Part shown: piece by piece, positions 33,598 through 44,272 of the stretch
Numbering within the stretch: the stretch's first letter is position 1
How the letters are laid out: the number at the start of each line of letters is the position of its first letter
Assembly: GCA_022059125.1 (NCBI GenBank)
Contig: JAEUWY010000006.1
Span: forward strand, 1,922,001-1,986,000
Source: Corynespora cassiicola
Taxonomy: Eukaryota > Ascomycota > Dothideomycetes > Pleosporales > Corynesporascaceae
Direction of reading: 5' to 3'
DNA: 64,000 nt
Notes under the pieces: model-generated
What the model was told of the DNA's origin: nothing
The model's database searches: none
The model's input: the letters and a program-made list of their open reading frames with translations, nothing else
Made by a program: the position numbers and the translations under genes

Positions 33598-34904
33598 TTT
33601 TGCCGTTAGTTGATATCAGAATAGAGTCGAGATGGGTATTAATTGATTATGATTGTGGAGTAGTAGGTTGTAGTGAAGAGTGAACTTGATTGTTGTGATG
33701 ATGTCGGAATAGCTGCGTCCCCGGAATCCTTTATACGTCCTGCGTATTTCTGTGCCGCTCGTGGTGTTCCTTCCCAGGCTTAGACACAACAAGCCTGATC
33801 GCCCGACGCGGAAGTTTGTGGGGGTACGTTGGAGTTTTGCCAAGGTGGCCGCAGTTGACACAGCCGCAGCGGCTGGAGCTACGCCGCTTGGCCGTCCCTC
33901 CGTCCCACCTGATTGGAGCCATGCAATTAACCAACCGTACCTTTGTGAGACAGAAACCAAAATAGACATCACTAGCCACTGCGCATGCATCACGGCAGCT
34001 CACCTGCCGCGAGGCTCTGGCGAACACACATATGGTTGCGATTCATGCGGGGCCATCTGTGGTTCACTGAGGATTACATTTTCGATCAAAAGTTGTATGC
34101 AGCGCATGCACCGCAAAAATCAGCACGGTGGTCAGTGCAAGTTGAGCTTTAATGTGCTCGCCAAGCCTCATCTTTCATTAGACGGATTCGTTCGCGATTG
34201 TTTGACGCAATTGGTACAATGCTTGAACCACAAAAATATAGTCTATGATATATTCATCGCAGTACAAATGTATCAGCATGGCCATGACAGAGTAGATTAA
34301 GTCTCGATTTATGCGCGTCGAGGCTCATAGATTAGGAAAATAACGTATGAATCAGAATGAAGACAGCCTGTTACACTGTGCCTTAATGGTTCACACAGGC
34401 CAATTGGATCGCGACTAAGTCGTAAGCCATATATTTAGCATACCGAATTTCTCTTCTCCTGCTACATCTTGATTGACAATCCTTTTAGTTGGCAATTTTA
34501 TCATGTCAGGGACTCTTGTGATGGAAGTCATTCGATTTTCTACCATCGCTTTTTCACAGGCCTGGCAAAAAACCTGGATATAATCATCCTTGCATAAAAA
34601 CAAGGACTTTTTGGCGTCCTATATCCACGCAACTAGCTTGTGTTGTCGTTGAGCCAGTAGTTCTCATCATGAGAATAGGAGGCACCCGCAACACAATCAC
34701 AGATGCCTGAAATAGATTTAGGTCAGCATCTTCACCATATCCATATCGACCTCTCAAGCTGCTTTGGGCAAGCAAAAGCGGCACGCTGGAGAAGGTAAAA
34801 GCAAAACCAGCATGCAACATCTCCACAGCGGCCATCAACTCACCCTCCCCACCTCTCATCCCCCTCCTCCCTCAATATCCTTCTAACCCCCAAGCCCCAA
34901 CACC
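33598..34904. other. Intergenic, no gene seen
   Basis: The first 150 nt are the promoter of the secreted protein gene. The rest has only short frames without recognisable content. Confidence 0.5.
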
Positions 34905-35200
34905 ATGGGCCGCCTTTACCCCATCTTCACGTACACGGATGCAAGCGTGGACCTTGAGCAGTTGTTCGCGGAGAAGGATTTCAGCGGGCTTGGGTGTCGG
35001 GTCAAAACGTTCATGAATCCGAGTGAATGGGCGATTCAGCCCCAGTATCCGATCTTTGTGACCTGAGGGTGTTTAGGGCGGATGAGGCGGTGGGGGTGTC
35101 GTCTGAGAATTATCTTTTGGTGAGGGAGTGTATGAGGGGGGACGGTGTGGTGGATATATTGGGGGATGCGAGGGTCGTTGAGAAGATGAAGATGGGGTAG
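34905..35200 (+). pseudogene. Small unknown gene or gene fragment with a one-base frameshift
   Basis: An ATG in good context (CAACACCATGGGCC) after a pyrimidine-rich leader opens a frame of 53 residues beginning MGRLYPIFTYTD and ending at TGA 35064-35066. In the next frame, coding-like sequence continues from about 35060 (LRVFRADEAVGVSSENY) to a TAG at 35198-35200. A single-base indel near 35058 would join the two into about 98 residues. No family is recognised. It may be a degraded gene or a real 53-residue protein. Confidence 0.4.
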
Positions 35201-35963
35201 GGTGGGTTGGTGGGTTGGTGGGAGATGGCGGGCGGGGTGTTTTTTTCTTTTTAGATACCCCGAGGATAGGTTACTAGGCTGGGCATCTGGTTGGTGGGTG
35301 ATTGTACCAGGGTTAAGTTAATACAACACATTCAGTATACCAAAGAGAGCACTATTAAGAAAGCCCGTTCGATAGGCTTCAATATAGAAGAAGAGAAGAT
35401 CAGTACGCATTGCGGAAGTCATTTTATCGTCGTCCATTTCGTTGAGGTTGATGCTCGAAACCACGGTTCTGTCGCTCAGCAAAAAAAAAAACACCATCAC
35501 GAACATCACCCCCAGAGCTAGGTTTCAAGACAGACAGCGAGTGTGACCAGAAAATAGCATCTATCTAAGTGAATAGATTTGAGTCAGCTGCTCGGACCCT
35601 TCAATTGCGGGTCATTTGAAAAGGCCTTGCACCAGAATGATCAAAACAGGCTCAGTACGAACAGTGTTCCACGTGCTCTCCTGCATGTAGAGCGTGTCCC
35701 GAACAGCAGATAGAAAACACGCATCAACACATCATGTCCAAACATTGGGCTATGTTCCTGCCGAAAGCGTCATCTACACTATTTACCGTACCCATATCCA
35801 AGTACCGCATGCCGGGTCGTTGGACACGCATTTCATTTACCTTTACCATTTTAGAGTAGCCTATCAAACACCACGGTTGAACCCTTTTACACAACACCCT
35901 CACGCAAAACTCCTCCCCGTTGTTGGCGCCATGGGGCCACATCGGCCAGTCGAGAAGAGCTCC
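35201..35963. other. Intergenic, no gene seen
   Basis: Includes a poly-A run of 12 at about 35480-35491 and the 3' flank of the GNAT gene. No coding signal. Confidence 0.5.
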
Positions 35964-37257
35964 CTATATGTCGTCTTCGGAGTCATGCTCAAACTCCATA
36001 ATCATGTCATACCACCCGCCACCGCCATACTGACAAGCACTCTTCCCAACCTTCTTGAACCCATTCTTCTCATACCACTCGACAAGATGTTCCCTGCAGA
36101 TCAAGGCAATGCGCTTCCCAATCCCGGCATCCCGAATCCTCTGGGTCCAGCCCCTCAGCAGCACGCCACCCAGCCCCTTCTTCTGAAAGTCCGGATGAAC
36201 GGCCAACGAATGCAGACAGATGGTGTCGCCGTCCTCGTTGTGGCCTACGCTGGGAGCGAGTTGGTAGTTTGTGCGCCAGTCCTTGGGGTAGTCCATGGAA
36301 GGGTCAGTGACGATTTCGGACTTGGACTTTGTGGCGATGATGTGGCCGAGAAGCAGGCGCTTGCGGTCCGAGTCTGCCGAGTCGACCGAGGGGAATTTGC
36401 GCGCCTTAACCAGGGAGCCCAGGGGCCCGGGGGAGGTGGGGTAGGCCGAGGAGAATAGGCCGCTGCAGAGCTCGCTGCATGTCTTTAGGCGGTACTCGAG
36501 CTGGGTTTGTCAGCGAAAAAGACGTGCTGGGATGAGGTTGTTGGATTAAGGTTTAGTGGGTTGGGCGCGGATGGGAGGGAGCGGCCTGTCATGGCACCAA
36601 AAAAGGTAGAAATGGGAGACGGTCACGCCCTAGGGAGGGCAAGCAGAAACGGTATTGGATAGACAGGAATACTGTGCAACGAGGCTGGGTGGGTCTGACG
36701 GAGGAACAAAAGAGGAAAGGGGCGTTGAAGGTCTGGAAGGGGAGGGGAGATATGGCAGATAGTGACCGAAATGACAGGGAGGATTTACGTGTGCACGGAG
36801 CGATCAGTCGACCCGAGTAACGGCGGGCTCACAGGCGGCAGAATGGGAGACTTACAGGGGCGGCCAATGAGTAATACAGGCAAGGGAATCAAGCGGAGAC
36901 GTGTATATACGTATGTATGGGCAGATTGGAAGGAAATGAAGGCAGAGTGCGGGCGCGGGGAAAATGGACGGGACGGATGCAAACCGGAGCCTCTCTCACC
37001 TTTTCCCGCGAGGCGGCCTCGTGCGGCTCGAAGGCGGCGTGCTCGAGCCAGTCGCAGTCGTCGAGGTCGTCCTGGTTGAGCAGCAGCGAGAAGGGACGCA
37101 GGTCCTTCATCCTCTTGAACCGCTCGTCCATGAGCATGGTGGGGATCCTGTAGAGGGGCATCGGATCGTCAGGCGGCGGGCTAGAAGCGGGTTCCTTTCT
37201 GGACAGCGGGGGCATTTCCTCAAGCGTCTTCTTGTCCGCGAGCAGATCCCGAGGCAT
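35964..37257 (-). CDS. GNAT-family N-acetyltransferase (AANAT-like)
   Basis: Two exons: 37257-37000 (86 codons) and 36500-35964, product 264 residues. The intron (36999-36501) is long at 499 nt, with GTGAGA donor and TCGCTGACAAACCCAG branch/acceptor; both junctions are in phase. The catalytic half shows the acetyl-CoA-binding motif A, HSLAVHPDFQKKGLGGVLL, with Q/RxxGxG as QKKGLG, then IALICREHLVEWYEKNGF (motif B) and a final GGGGWYDMIMEF strand. This arrangement recalls arylalkylamine/serotonin acetyltransferase-like fungal proteins. The N-terminal half includes MPLYRIPTMLMDERFKRMKDLRPFSLLL and an acidic loop (DDLDDCDW). It is cytosolic by absence of signals. The acceptor (amine, polyamine or other) cannot be inferred. 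Its start faces the DDI1 gene across a 1.7-kb intergenic region. Confidence 0.85.
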
Positions 37258-38935
37258 CTTGGCGCCCGATCGAGGGTTCGCAGAGGCGCAAAGGGTGAGT
37301 CGGGACAGAATGGCCACGGGTGCAAAAGCAGGAAAATGGGCTTGGAGGGTGCGCAAGCGCTGTGCGAACCCGCGGTGCTGCCGTGACTTGGGCGAGCTGG
37401 CCGGGGCGGCTCCTGTGCAGGCACGAGACCGGCCGCACCCCACGCATCGCTTGGCTTGGCCGTTGCGTAGATCCCGGATGCTTGAGGCCTAGAAGCCGAG
37501 CCCTGGTACGGGCTGGTACGGCGCGCGCCCTGAGACGAGATGCGTCGATGCCCTCGATGCAGCACATACGGATTGGATGGCCTGAGGCGGCGGCACCTCG
37601 CACCGACCCAGCCCTCGTCCCATGGCCCGCCTGTCACCGGGCGCCGGCCACACAGCGCACGGAGAAGGTGGTGCACCGCCTGCACAGGGCGGCGGGTGGA
37701 GCAACGTACCGTGTAGGTAGCATATACAGGGTGGCCGGGAGGAGCGTATGCGCGTGCAGGGAGTGCAGCGAGCGCGGGAGGGTGCCAATGACTTGCAGGC
37801 CGAATCATGGCACTTGGGGGGTTGCTGCTGTGTGCGCCATTGCTTTTTTTTCTCTCGTAGCGGTTTGCGGAGCGAAACCGGGTATCTGGACGGCGGGGAG
37901 GGTCGTAGGGCAGAGCTAGCTGGACTCTTCACGTAGTCATGACGGGCGGCCGGATGGGGGTGAAGGCGGGGCTGCCAGAGCGACTGATGCCGCATGAGAC
38001 GACTCGATGCGGATACGGCCACTGCCACGGCCACGGCCACGGCCATGGCGACGGCGGCGGCGGCAACGGCAACGGCAACGGCCACGGCTTCGACCCCGGC
38101 CAGCATGAGCATCATATAGACGGTACAGGCGATGGATCTCGAGGCCTGCCCGTCATGGCTCGCCTGCCCCGCCACGCACCCCTGCCGCGCATGCATCCTG
38201 GGAGGGCACACCGTTTCAGGGCCTGAGGACGAGCTCGCAGCATCGCCAGGGCCAGCGCACCAGCGGGCCACGCTGTGTGCGTGCTTTGCGTGCTTTACGT
38301 GCCTTGGGTGCTTTGCTGCCTAACCCCAATCCCAGCGGCCGGACGCCCTGGAGCCCTGGAGCCCTGGGGCCCAGCAGCCCAGCAGCCCCAGCAACCCCAG
38401 CGGTCGACTACGGCGCGAGCATCCTCGAACACCACCCAACACCCATCCCACACTACACTATATTACGCTGCCAGTGGCCGCCTCCGCCCGCTCAGCGACG
38501 CCCCGCGTAACCCGCCCACCGCCCGCCCCGACACGCCCGCCCACACCATGCCTTCACTCGACCGCCGTGATTATTAACCCACGACGCCGCCCGCCCGCCT
38601 GCCCTGCCCTGCCCCGGTGCCCACGCGCCCACGCGTTTCCACCGCCTTCTCCCCCCGCCAGGCACCGCCCGTCACGTCACAGTGCCGCCGTCGCCGCCGC
38701 CGCCGCGAGACACCTCTGCGCCGGCGTGCTCCCGTCCGCTCCCCTCGACGGCGCATTCTCGACACTTTGGGCCTGAGCTGCACGCAAATCCTCCCAGTCC
38801 CCCCCACCCAAGCCCTCCGCGAGACCCCTCCATCACCCTCCTCTGCACTCCGTACCACAATCCCTTTGCTCAATCGAGCCGGACCTGCATACAACGCAAG
38901 GAGCACGCTCCAGCCTGCCCAGCACAACCGCAACC
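37258..38935. promoter_or_regulatory. Divergent promoter region between GNAT and DDI1
   Basis: GC-rich, 1.7 kb, flanked by genes transcribed away from each other. It holds the hexamer microsatellite at 38015-38088 and a CCCTGGAG/CAGCAGCC-type repeat at 38345-38400. Many overlapping low-complexity open frames are present and none is convincing. Confidence 0.55.
38015..38088. repeat. GGCCAC/GGCAAC hexamer microsatellite
   Basis: About twelve imperfect hexamers of the forms CCACGG, CGGCGG and CAACGG in tandem within the GNAT-DDI1 intergenic region. Confidence 0.8.
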
Positions 38936-40376
38936 ATGTGAGCCTCCCCGAAACCGTCCCTGTACCACCCAGCCCCAAAGCCGACGCCTGCTAACCATTG
39001 CTCAAATAGGCCACGCGTCACCATATCCATCAACGCGCCCAACGAGCCCGCCGACCAAGACCTGCTCACCCTCGACCTGCCGCCGGGCCTCACCGTAAAG
39101 GACCTCAAGGGCTTCGTCGAGGCCGAGACCTCCTTCCCCGCCGCCTCCCAGTCCTTCTACCTCAACGGCCGCCCCCTGAACACCGACCTGCAGACCCTCG
39201 AGGACGCCGGAGTCAAAGATGGTGAGATGCTGGCTGTGCTCATCCGGCGACGTGGGACGCCAGGGCCGCGAGTGCCACAAGCGACCCAGCCCTCCCAGAA
39301 CCGGCGACCCGACCCTGAGGGCTTGCGACAGCACCTCTTGAATGACCCGGCCGCCCAGGAGCACCTACGCCAGAGGAAACCCGAACTCCTCGCCGCCCTC
39401 AACGACCCCGTCCGCTGGCGAGAGGTCTTCACCATGGAGCAGCGCCGCGAAGAGCAAGCCGAGCGAGAACGCCAGGAGCAGATCAACCTGCTCAACGACG
39501 ACCCCTTCAACGTCGAGGCCCAGCGCAAGATTGAGGAGATCATCCGCCAGGACCGCGTCGTCGAGAATTTGCACCATGCTTACGAGCACAATCCAGAGGG
39601 TATGTCATGTTTGCCCCGCCCTCTAGCCCGAATCCATGCTAACTCGGCCAGTCTTCGTGCAAGTGCACATGCTTTACGTCAACACCGAGGTCAACGGCAC
39701 ACCTGTCAAGGCCTTTGTCGACTCTGGCGCCCAGGCGACCATCATGTCTCCCGACTGTGCTCAGCGATGCGGCATCATGCGCCTCCTGGACACGCGTTAT
39801 GCCGGCATTGCCAAGGGCGTCGGCACCGCCAAAATCCTCGGCCGTGTCCACCACGCCGAGATCAAGATCGGCAGTGCAGTGTTGCCCTGTGCCTTTACCG
39901 TCATGGAGGGCAAAGACGTAGATCTTCTGTTTGGACTCGACATGCTAAAGCGCTACAAGGCCAAGATCGACTTGGAGAAGAATGCTCTTTGCTTTGAGGG
40001 CATTGAAGTGCCCTTTCTGCACGAGTCTGATATTCCCAGGAACTTTGAGGAGGCCCAAACCAAGGAGCCAACTGTGTCCGGTCCCAACGGTACCAAGATT
40101 GGAGGCAGGACTGGGCAAGTCTACACGGACGAAACTGCCCAGGCCGGTCCCTCTTCTGCCCAATCTTCGCAGACTCCGCAGCCTTCGCAGCCCGCACAGA
40201 GTCAAAAGGCGCCTGTCGATAATCCACCTCAATCTGCATCCACGGATAGCTTTCCCCAGGAAAACATTGATCAACTGGTCAACCTTGGCTTTTCACGACA
40301 GGCAGCAATCCAGGCACTGCAAGCTACCGGCGGCAATGTCGAATTTGCCGCAGGCTTGCTATTTGATGGAAACTGA
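38936..40376 (+). CDS. DDI1: DDI1: ubiquitin-like/retropepsin/UBA shuttle protein
   Basis: Three exons: 38936-38937, 39010-39599 and 39652-40376; introns 72 nt (GTGAGC donor, GCTAAC branch, AATAG acceptor) and 52 nt (GTATGT donor). The first intron splits the start codon AT|G, giving MPRVTISINAP. The product is 438 residues. An N-terminal ubiquitin-like domain (1-75) is followed by a helical linker with HLLNDPAAQEHLRQRKPELLAAL. Next is a retroviral-type aspartyl protease domain with DSGAQ (catalytic D221), HMLYVNTEVNG and LLFGLDMLKRY. A Gln/Ser/Pro-rich spacer and a C-terminal UBA (about 402-438, LVNLGFSRQAAIQALQ) complete it. DDI1 carries or cleaves polyubiquitinated substrates for the proteasome. 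It acts in cytosol and nucleus. Confidence 0.93.
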
Positions 40377-42190
40377 TAGAGCAACGATGAGATGGCCTGT
40401 GTCTCTACTATGTGGCGCAAAGCGACGATTACAGCAATCTGGAACCAGAAAAAAAAATATGGGAAACTGCAACGATGACGATGAGCCGAACGCTTTCCTT
40501 TTCCTTTGGCCTCTGCATAGACTTGGCGAATACGGAACTGCATCTTTTGCCTGGACCATGGTCCTTCTTTCAGCTTGCCCTGGTCCTTACTTGGCGTTAC
40601 ACTGCTGTACGCGGTTACGCTACCGGGGTACGTCTGTACTAGGAGTTACTGGAGGAATTTTCTTTTCAAGAGCGTTGGATTTCCTCACGGGCCCTCCATC
40701 TGAAGCAATGATTTTTTATGAAATATGGACTCGCATGAACTCACGGATTCGGATCAAGACAATATCCATTAGAACAACCTACTGCATGCATTTGCAAGGG
40801 ACTTCTACGTGTAGTAGCTACGAAACACATGTTCTCCTTTCCTTGCATTCTCGTCTTTTCCAATGGAAGCGCGCGGGGGAAAGGGAGAAAGTAGGACTAG
40901 ATAGATTCCAAACCGAAACAATTGCACCGAGACATTGACGCTGCAAAGTCCCCTCGCCATGGATTCGGCTCTGTGCCCACCTCTGAAGATAACGAACAGC
41001 AGGGACCCTCCATGCTCCAGACAACTTGTCATCCCCCCATTTGCCACCCCAAAGCCATCAAACCAGGACCACCGCTGCCTGACCCCCTCTTGCCCCAAAT
41101 GCTTATTTGCACAACCGGGGTACATGGACGACAGGCGGGCACTCGTACAGCCGCGTACACTGATCTCGAGACCTGAGTCCCCTCCGCCACCATGCTGGTT
41201 ACCTACCCACTACCCCCGTACCACTCCCCCTCGCCCTGTCTCAGAACCCCTCCGCCTCCCTCGGCAAACCCACACACACACAGCGCATTCTATGTAGTAA
41301 GTAGGCAGCAACACACGACTCCAGACATGACCTCGGGAACCACACACCCCGGGGGCCCGACCATTAGGGAAAAAGCAAAACCCAAAGGATCGCGCAGACA
41401 CATCCCTGCTGCTGCTGGCTGGCCGGCTGGCTGGCACCCACTTTTTTTGCTCCGTTTTTTTTCTTACATGTTCGCTTTTTTGCTTTTTGCGGCTCCCACC
41501 GATGAACTGGACGGGGGGGGCGCTGGACTTGGAGAGCAGCGAGCGGGGCGGGGGGTGAGAGATGGTGCGAAGGTAGACAGGGGGGGGGTTCTATTTTCTT
41601 CTTGCTTGATTGCTTTGCAGAACGAGCTTTGGGGCTCGCGAGGATCGGGCTTGCGTTCCGCGGATGTCGTGGTGTGATACCTTATGTCCGTCCGTGAGAC
41701 GGGCAGACCGCAGGAGGGGAGAGGAGAGGAGGCACGAGGTCACGTCACGCCACCGTCGCTTGGGCATCGAGGTAGACGCACGGCTAAGCGACGGTACTAT
41801 GAGAATAGGTAGGTAAGAAACAGTGGGATCAAATAGGTTCTATTATTGCAATTTGGCGGAGGAGGGGAGGGGGGCTAGGCGAGCACCTCAACAAATTCCC
41901 TCTTTGGCTGTGCAGCATCGGTGGGTGGTGGCCCGGGCCTGTTGTCGCAAAGAGCTGCTCCTTTCGCTACTCCTTCCAGGGCGCTTTGCTTTCCTGCATT
42001 GTACCATGCATGGGAGTCGAAAATGCACTAGGTAGATAAACAGGTACGCAGCCCGCTAGCCTCCCCACTAGCGGATTTAACAAATCCCAAATCCGATGAC
42101 TCTTTCCTGGGCAGCGAGGGCGCCAAGCCCCGGGCCCCGCCGCACGTTCTGTCACCATCCCGCGTAGACGCGATATGCGCGCTAGCCGCG
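40377..42190. other. Convergent intergenic region, no gene seen
   Basis: 3' ends of DDI1 (+) and RRP8 (-) face each other. Short frames at 40,390-40,940 and 41,190-41,680 are low-complexity or lack domains. Several G and T homopolymers occur at 41,440-41,590. Confidence 0.5.
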
Positions 42191-43834
42191 CTAGCGGATC
42201 TTGTACAGGCAGGGCTTCAGGACCTTGCCGTCCGATTCACCGTCCCCTGCGTTATCGTCCGAGATCGCAGTGAACTTCTTGCCCTTGATGCCCATCTGCA
42301 GGCCCTTCGCACCCTTGTCGCCGCCATCCTTGCTGGCGTTCTTACCCCGGATGGGTTGCGTGCCCTTGACGAATTGCATCTTGACAAACATCTTGTTGCT
42401 CAGATCGATCGCCTTGCCCGGAGATTCGGGCGGGGCATCTAGCACGAAGCCCCTCTTGCGCAGGACCTCGATGAATGCGCTTACATCCGTCCCCTCCTTG
42501 CCGTCTGCGCCGTCGACGTGCTCGGCAAGTTCCGCCTCGTCCTCGCTACCCTGGATGCCTTCTTCCTCAGGCTTGGTAGCGGCGCCCTTCTTTTTGGCCT
42601 TGGGCTTGTCCTTCTTCTTGAGGCTGCCGATCGAATTGACCGGCGGCTTTCCGGCCCTACTCACTCGGCCGAATCGGCTTTTGATCTCGCTGACCCAAAG
42701 CTCGCCACGCCAGCGCAGGATGCGCCAGGCTTCGTCGATGAAGTCGAGCCAATTGACACCCATGAGTGCCAGGCAAAAGATTGCCACGTCCACCGAGCCG
42801 TCAGGCAGGGGGAGGGCCGAAATGTCGGCGACGGTGACAAGGGATTTAGATGGGCCCGATGGCTGTGATAAATCAAACGATTGGACGTTGAGGTTCAATG
42901 GCTTGAACTGAGACTGCAGGCGATAAGCTAAGGAGGCAGTACCGCACCCTAAGTCTGCAATTGTAGCCAGTCCCTTCATATTGCGGGGCAGTGGCTTGAC
43001 ATCGACAGCTGATGACTCATCCTGCGTGTCGGAGGCTGGACCTTTTCCCTTTTTGTTTTTGCGGTGTTTGTCCTTCCACGGATCCTTGGTGCGGGCTTTG
43101 CCCCTCGTGATGACTGCCTCCACATATCCATCCACGGGGTTCTCGGGCCACACCTCGACTTGCTGAGCAAAACCGCGATGGTAGTCTTCGAACATCGAAG
43201 GGTCCTCCTTGAAGAGGTCAAGAGACTCCTTGGATGGTTTGGTATAGAGGGACTCATTGAGATGACGGAAGCGGGCGCTGGCGAGTTTACTGCGCATGGA
43301 CTTTTGCAGGGGGGTGAGTCCCTTGGGCTCCGGGATCAGAGATTCCAGGGGCACGGTCTTGAAAGCTTCTTGCGGGTCTTTACTGGTATCCGCCGCCTTG
43401 TTTTCCTTCTTGCGCTTTTTCTTGTCGCGCTTAGCTTCCTCCGGAGCAGCTTTCACGGAACCGGCTTGTTTGGTTTCCGAATCCTTGTCCTGCTCCTCAG
43501 CATTGGCCCCCTGCGCCTTTGAGTCACCATCTGCAATCCCTTGTTCGCCTTTGTTGCCCTTCCTCTTGCGCTTCTTGCCTCGCTTTTCTTCCGCTTCTTC
43601 ACCGGCCTGTGGGGCGGCAGCCGCAGTATCGGTCTTCTCCGTATTGTCGTCGCCTTTCTTTCCTTCTACGACCTTCTCCCAGTACTCGCCGATATTGCTT
43701 TCATTCACTTGCTCCTGCTGTTTCTGCTTTCTCTTCTGCGCCTTTTTGCCTTCCTTGGCCGGATCGCGGGGCTTGGGGGTTTCGACTTGAGTCGCGATAG
43801 GCGTGGAAAGGTTCCAGCCCGGTACTGAGAACAT
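42191..43834 (-). CDS. RRP8: Ribosomal RNA-processing protein 8 (25S rRNA adenine-N1 methyltransferase)
   Basis: Intronless, 547 residues. The N-terminus MFSVPGWNLS is the short conserved motif of the family. Residues 20-160 are a long Lys/Glu-rich disordered tail with KKRKRKGNK-type nuclear/nucleolar signals. The catalytic core runs from about 170: LTPLQKSMRSKLASARFRHL, LNESLYTKPS, FEDYHRGFAQQVEVWPENPVD, the SAM-binding motif ADLGCGTASLA (293-303), DISALPLPDGSVDVAIFCLALMG and the post-motif WLDFIDEAWRIL. A basic and acidic insert (about 405-445) precedes the last conserved strand and the C-terminal GKxLKPCLYKIR. RRP8 methylates an adenine in helix 25.1 of the large-subunit rRNA and takes part in early pre-rRNA cleavage in the nucleolus. 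Confidence 0.95.
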   Translation of the reverse strand: MFSVPGWNLSTPIATQVETPKPRDPAKEGKKAQKRKQKQQEQVNESNIGEYWEKVVEGKKGDDNTEKTDTAAAAPQAGEEAEEKRGKKRKRKGNKGEQGIADGDSKAQGANAEEQDKDSETKQAGSVKAAPEEAKRDKKKRKKENKAADTSKDPQEAFKTVPLESLIPEPKGLTPLQKSMRSKLASARFRHLNESLYTKPSKESLDLFKEDPSMFEDYHRGFAQQVEVWPENPVDGYVEAVITRGKARTKDPWKDKHRKNKKGKGPASDTQDESSAVDVKPLPRNMKGLATIADLGCGTASLAYRLQSQFKPLNLNVQSFDLSQPSGPSKSLVTVADISALPLPDGSVDVAIFCLALMGVNWLDFIDEAWRILRWRGELWVSEIKSRFGRVSRAGKPPVNSIGSLKKKDKPKAKKKGAATKPEEEGIQGSEDEAELAEHVDGADGKEGTDVSAFIEVLRKRGFVLDAPPESPGKAIDLSNKMFVKMQFVKGTQPIRGKNASKDGGDKGAKGLQMGIKGKKFTAISDDNAGDGESDGKVLKPCLYKIR

Positions 43835-44272
43835 ATTGGGCGAGCAATGGATCAGGCGCTGGTATGGAGTGTCGCGAATTGGCGATATCGAGAAGTCTGT
43901 AGTTGCCCAGGAAATAATTTTGAACAGGGTTCGGGAGGGAGGAAAGTTTTACCGAGGCAAGTGGGGTTAGCGCGTCGAGGTTAATCGGACACCATGCATG
44001 AGGCCCGCCCGCCAACCACACGCAGCCTAGTCTTCGTACCGTCTTATCCGTGGCCGATTCACGCCACAGCCTTAGTTGATTATGGTGCCGACAGAGCATT
44101 GAGCAGTTGCTATCAGGATGTACTGCACATCTTAGCTCGGAGAAGGGCCGTACGCCTCCAACAATGTGTAGTGTAATGCTACTGTAATTCCCATCTCGAT
44201 TCGCACCAGCCATCACCTGCCAAAAGGCGGTACAGTTGCTCGCTGAAGTATATCAAGCTTTTCGTGCTCCTT
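43835..44272. other. Intergenic between RRP8 promoter and GH3 3' end
   Basis: 438 nt. No gene seen; it marks the step from the GC-rich housekeeping block to the more AT-rich glycoside cluster. Confidence 0.5.

Noticed and set aside
36889..37443. Longer N-terminal extension for the GNAT protein (184-residue frame).
   Set aside because: The part upstream of 37257 lacks conserved character, and the part after 37000 runs into the intron donor.
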